A stretch of 8,166 nucleotides of DNA from Syntrophomonas sp. UBA1376 (GTDB lineage Bacteria; Bacillota; Syntrophomonadia; Syntrophomonadales; Syntrophomonadaceae): assembly GCA_002305535.1 (NCBI GenBank), contig DBRE01000106.1, forward strand, positions 1 to 8,166, written 5' to 3'. The position numbers and the translations under genes were made by a program. A model generated the notes under the pieces. It worked only from the letters and a program-made list of their open reading frames with translations. It searched no databases and was not told the origin of the DNA. Positions 6,017-8,166 of this stretch are shown here, one piece after another. Each line of letters starts with the position of its first letter. Positions within the stretch are counted from its first letter, which is position 1.

Positions 6017-6193
6017 TCAAAATTCGTAAATATTAATAGTCATTTCTTCTTTGTCACGGTCTTTAGTCAAGCCGAACATAATGTGTTTGTCTTTGAGAGT
6101 TTTATTTAAGAAATCAACAATGTAAACCAGTTCTGGGTCAGCCTTGAATGATTTATGAGCAATTAACACTAGCTTTCCCTGTTGATCATCCAT
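6017..6193 (-). CDS. ypmA: YpmA-like small protein (DUF4264 family)
   Basis: This 58-residue soluble protein has the pattern VDFLNKTLKDKHIMFGL, then TKDRDKEEMTINIYEF at the C-terminus. I recognise this as the YpmA/DUF4264 type of small Firmicutes protein, from memory and without a search. Its biochemical role is not known to me. The predicted structure is a short beta strand (KLVLIAH), a helix (ELVYIVDFLNKTL) and two more strands, a compact alpha/beta unit. I chose the ATG at 6193 because AAGGAG lies 8 nt upstream (6202-6207). An ATG at 6238 would add 15 residues, but those codons cover the ribosome binding site and the likely promoter. It is the first gene of the lepB-surE group: its stop overlaps the alternative lepB TTG start and lies 11 nt before the preferred lepB ATG. 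Confidence 0.8.
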   Translation of the reverse strand: MDDQQGKLVLIAHKSFKADPELVYIVDFLNKTLKDKHIMFGLTKDRDKEEMTINIYEF

Positions 6194-6201
6194 GAGTAGT
6201 T

Positions 6202-6207
6202 CTCCTT
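6202..6207 (-). promoter_or_regulatory. Ribosome binding site deciding the ypmA-like start
   Basis: AAGGAG on the minus strand is 8 nt before the ATG at 6193. It would lie inside the coding sequence if the upstream ATG at 6238 were used, and no comparable site precedes that ATG. This favours the shorter 58-residue product. Confidence 0.7.
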
Positions 6208-6215
6208 CCCAATTA

Positions 6216-6244
6216 ATTGTAGTGGAAGCGGTGTTCATTTACAA
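6216..6244 (-). promoter_or_regulatory. Probable sigma-A type promoter of the ypmA-lepB-surE group
   Basis: On the minus strand TTGTAA (6244-6239) and TACAAT (6221-6216) are separated by exactly 17 bp. They match the -35 and -10 consensus at four and five of six positions. Transcription would begin about 7 nt after the -10, leaving a leader of about 20 nt that still contains the AAGGAG of the ypmA-like gene. The 71-bp gap after queE is consistent with a separate transcription unit, although read-through from queE is not excluded because no terminator is seen. Confidence 0.5.
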
Positions 6245-6264
6245 GCAATCGCCCTTTACTGCTC

Positions 6265-6996
6265 TTAAGGTATCCCCAGGCAGGAATGGATTTGCGGAAG
6301 TACCCGAACATTGGTAAGAGTACGTGCAGCACGGGTTTGATAATTCAATATGGTATCAATGTCGGCTCTATCATCGTCCATACTGGCTGTCACCGGCTGC
6401 AGGATTAGAGGTATATCTTTACTAACAGAACTGATTATCTGAACAGCTTGATCCACTTCTTCCCGGCGGGTTTCCGGGGTTATGACCACCTTGACATAAC
6501 AAGACTTAGCGCTAGATCGAACCAGGAAACGCTTATGTTGATCCCATAGATCTTTTCCAGTGGCTGAGGGAAGCTTAAAGTCAATACTTATCATATCCAA
6601 ATAAGGTAGGCACATATCTAATTCTTCCGGCAAAGTAGCATTGGTTTCCAATAGGTTTTTCCTCTGCATTGAGTGCGTCTGCTGCGCTACCTTGCTAAGA
6701 TAGTCGCTAGCTAACAGTGGTTCACCTCCCGTAAAACTGATCCAAGGTGCTGTAAAATCAGATATGACCTGCAACAGCTGTTGACTGGAGATGGGGTTTT
6801 TTATTGGCCTGACTTTATGCTTTGAACATGGTTGAAGATAAATCAGGCACGATGAACTTAGGTGTCGACTAGCCACAGTATCACAGAAATTACATTGGAG
6901 GTTGCAGCCGCTAAAACGCACAAAAACCTGACGAGTTCCTATCAATAATCCTTCGCCTTGTATACTCTCAAATACTTCAGCCAGATTAGCTTTCAA
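6265..6996 (-). CDS. queE: 7-carboxy-7-deazaguanine synthase (radical SAM), QueE
   Basis: QueE converts 6-carboxy-5,6,7,8-tetrahydropterin to 7-carboxy-7-deazaguanine, the ring-forming radical step of preQ0 and queuosine synthesis. The N-terminal EVFESIQGEG is the family signature. It is followed by the radical SAM cluster motif CNLQCNFC (CxxxCxxC, Cys31/35/38 from the chosen start), FTGGEPLL for SAM binding, ETNAT, SIDFKLP and the C-terminal RVLPQIHSCLGI. At 243 residues it is a normal length. The stretch after the cluster (about 41-66) is variable and contains three further Cys or His residues. I chose the TTG at 6996 because AAAGGGAG (7003-7010) lies 6 nt upstream. A TTG at 7002 directly abuts that site and is less likely. 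The start overlaps the end of the DUF366 gene, so translation is probably coupled. Confidence 0.93.
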   Translation of the reverse strand: MKANLAEVFESIQGEGLLIGTRQVFVRFSGCNLQCNFCDTVASRHLSSSCLIYLQPCSKHKVRPIKNPISSQQLLQVISDFTAPWISFTGGEPLLASDYLSKVAQQTHSMQRKNLLETNATLPEELDMCLPYLDMISIDFKLPSATGKDLWDQHKRFLVRSSAKSCYVKVVITPETRREEVDQAVQIISSVSKDIPLILQPVTASMDDDRADIDTILNYQTRAARTLTNVRVLPQIHSCLGIP

Positions 6997-7552
6997 TGAC
7001 AACTCCCTTTACTTTGCAGCGGGCCACATAAATCTGCTCCAACTCATTCTGATAGCGCCGCAGAACCTTTTGGGCAAAGGCGTTTATGTCTTTGATGCCT
7101 ATTTCTTCTAACCCGGCAGTTTTAATGGGGGTTCCTTCCGTGCGTATATTTAGTCCCACATGAATGAGGGTCGATATTACCGAGCAAGTGGCTATCGAAA
7201 CCGACAATTTACCACGGTTGACAAAGAGGTCATCACCTATTCGGGTTACTGGTATTTCAAACAATTCCAATTCTTCTTTAATACAAGTAATAAAGGCTCG
7301 TTGCCGATAGACAGCCAATTCCAAATCAGTAGAAAAGTGCTCGATGATAAAGTTGAGCATCAGGGGCGAATGAATATGAGTCTTTTCTTTAACATCATAT
7401 AAATCCACCATATGCTCCAGCGGAACATTACTTGGCCCCATGAACGCTACAGCAGCATCACCAGTTAAGTCGAAGTTTCGGTAGATCCAGTGCGGGGCCA
7501 GTTCCTTGCCAGTGTATTCAATTTGCTTCTCAGTCACTAAGATTTTTAACAC
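6986..7552 (-). CDS. DUF366 family protein in the preQ0 operon, function unknown
   Basis: This 188-residue soluble protein matches the DUF366 pattern as I remember it, a family I associate with archaea and some bacteria. The recognisable blocks are LAPHWIYRNF (19-27), LEHMVDL (45-51), HIHSPLMLNFIIEHF (59-73), LAVYRQRAF (79-87), RIGDDLFV (104-111), GKLSVSIAT (114-122), LIHVGLNI (129-136) and EGTPIKT. Many His, Arg and Asp positions look like active-site residues. The RxGDDLFV...GKLSVSIA stretch recalls lipoate/biotin ligase-like folds, but that is a weak impression. It lacks the QueD-type zinc and Cys motifs, so it is not an ordinary QueD. The GTG start (7552) has AGGTGG 7 nt upstream and overlaps the queC stop by 7 nt; its end overlaps queE. 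The tight packing implies a role with QueC and QueE in 7-deazaguanine metabolism; the reaction is not known to me. Confidence 0.85.
   Translation of the reverse strand: MLKILVTEKQIEYTGKELAPHWIYRNFDLTGDAAVAFMGPSNVPLEHMVDLYDVKEKTHIHSPLMLNFIIEHFSTDLELAVYRQRAFITCIKEELELFEIPVTRIGDDLFVNRGKLSVSIATCSVISTLIHVGLNIRTEGTPIKTAGLEEIGIKDINAFAQKVLRRYQNELEQIYVARCKVKGVVIES
7003..7010 (-). promoter_or_regulatory. Ribosome binding site deciding the queE start
   Basis: AAAGGGAG on the minus strand, inside the 3' end of the DUF366 gene, is 6 nt before the TTG at 6996. The other TTG at 7002 directly abuts it, which leaves no room for initiation there. Confidence 0.55.
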
Positions 7553-8154
7553 TTTGCTCCCACCTTTCGAAAAGCATTTTTATTGGTAACGCAGGATGGA
7601 CATACTCCACAGGGCTTATCTCCATCCTGATAGCAACTCCAAAGGGAATCCAAGTCCAAGCCAAGATGAAGAGCCTGACGGGCAATATCTTCCTTAGTCA
7701 TATTTTGTACAAATGATCGGGCAAAAACATGGTTACGGGTCGAGTAATACAAGGCCTGATTCAGGGCCTCAATAAAGGCAGAAGAATTATCCGGAAAAGT
7801 GTTGGCTTCTTCTTGGTTGAAACCGCAGATCACCATCTGTGCTCCTATATTCTCTGCTAAACAGGCCGCCAGATTTACGAATAGACCATTACGATTAGGT
7901 ACCCAGGGATTAATTATGGGCGACTGGTTTGGTGATAACAAATCGGAGTTAAGATCCTGCATAAAAGGTAAGTTGATTACCTGATGAGGTATGTTCATAT
8001 TGTGGGCAATGCGCTGTGAAGCATCGATCTCTTGTCGGGCGGCTTTTTGTCCATAGTTCACTGTTAGGGCTAAGACTATTTCAACCTGTTTTTGCCCTAA
8101 CAACATGGAGACTACAGAGTCCAAGCCACCTGAAAGAAGCGCCACAGCTTTCAT
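7546..8154 (-). CDS. queC: 7-cyano-7-deazaguanine synthase QueC
   Basis: QueC uses ATP and ammonia to convert 7-carboxy-7-deazaguanine to preQ0, the precursor of queuosine. The N-terminal SGGLDS (8-13) is the PP-loop that binds ATP. VNYGQKAARQEI follows and then VPNRNGLF (85-92). The zinc site is complete: WSCYQDGDKPCGVCPSC gives Cys174, 182, 185 and 188. At 202 residues it is slightly shorter than E. coli or Bacillus QueC (about 220-230), and no motif is lost. The central FNQEEANTFPDNS segment (112-124) replaces the Y(S)GYPDCR segment usual in bacterial QueC, and I associate it with archaeal-like homologues. The ATG start has GGAGGA 6 nt upstream, right at the window edge (8161-8166). It is the first visible gene of the queC-DUF366-queE operon; folE, queD, or a riboswitch may lie upstream outside the window. 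Confidence 0.95.
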   Translation of the reverse strand: MKAVALLSGGLDSVVSMLLGQKQVEIVLALTVNYGQKAARQEIDASQRIAHNMNIPHQVINLPFMQDLNSDLLSPNQSPIINPWVPNRNGLFVNLAACLAENIGAQMVICGFNQEEANTFPDNSSAFIEALNQALYYSTRNHVFARSFVQNMTKEDIARQALHLGLDLDSLWSCYQDGDKPCGVCPSCVTNKNAFRKVGAKC

Positions 8155-8166
8155 TATTCTTCCTCC

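Noticed and set aside
6194..6238. Longer N-terminus for the ypmA-like protein from the ATG at 6238
   Set aside because: The extra codons cover the AAGGAG site and the -10 box of the likely promoter, and the upstream ATG has no ribosome binding site.
6986..7552. Calling the gene between queC and queE queD
   Set aside because: The protein is 188 aa and lacks the His-rich zinc motif and catalytic Cys pattern of the QueD/PTPS family; its motifs match DUF366 instead.
8155..8166. preQ1 riboswitch upstream of queC
   Set aside because: Only 12 bases upstream of the queC start are in the window, and they hold just the ribosome binding site; nothing can be said about a riboswitch.

Overview
The window looks like chromosomal DNA of a low-to-mid GC, Gram-positive-type anaerobe of the class Clostridia. 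A Syntrophomonas-like organism is my best guess, but it is a guess. The support is strong AGGAGG-type ribosome binding sites, frequent GTG and TTG starts, a YpmA-type small protein beside a Bacillus-like type I signal peptidase, and a second, non-canonical EF-G. There are no rRNA or tRNA genes, CRISPR arrays, insertion sequences or phage genes. All genes but one lie on the minus strand.

Read in the direction of transcription from the right edge, the first block is queC - DUF366 - queE (8154 to 6265). The genes overlap by 7 and 11-17 nt, so this is one operon. QueC and QueE are the last two enzymes of preQ0 (7-cyano-7-deazaguanine) synthesis. The gene between them, where queD is often found, encodes a DUF366 protein of unknown function. 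QueC carries an FNxEEAxTFPDNS-type segment that I associate with archaeal-like QueC. The operon promoter and any preQ1 riboswitch would lie beyond the right edge.

The second block is a housekeeping group behind its own likely promoter (6216-6244): ypmA-like gene, lepB (signal peptidase I), surE (nucleotidase) and a three-helix 86-aa membrane protein. These genes overlap or nearly touch. Next, after a 77-bp gap, comes an EF-G paralogue of the EF-G-2 type, in which Tyr replaces the catalytic His of the G3 motif. It ends at a GC-rich hairpin (2267-2284) shared with a convergent plus-strand gene for a 90-aa two-helix membrane protein. The ribosome binding site of that small gene is buried in a perfect 8-bp stem, which suggests translational control.

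Divergent from the small gene is an MscS-family mechanosensitive channel (1838 to 756). Downstream of it are two inverted repeats (657-735). The left edge holds the start of a lipoprotein gene (583 to beyond base 1) with a clear lipobox and a Gln/Gly/Ser-rich linker.

The observations I rate highest are the DUF366 gene inside the queuosine/preQ0 operon and the occluded ribosome binding site of the 90-aa gene. No gap between genes exceeds 300 bases.
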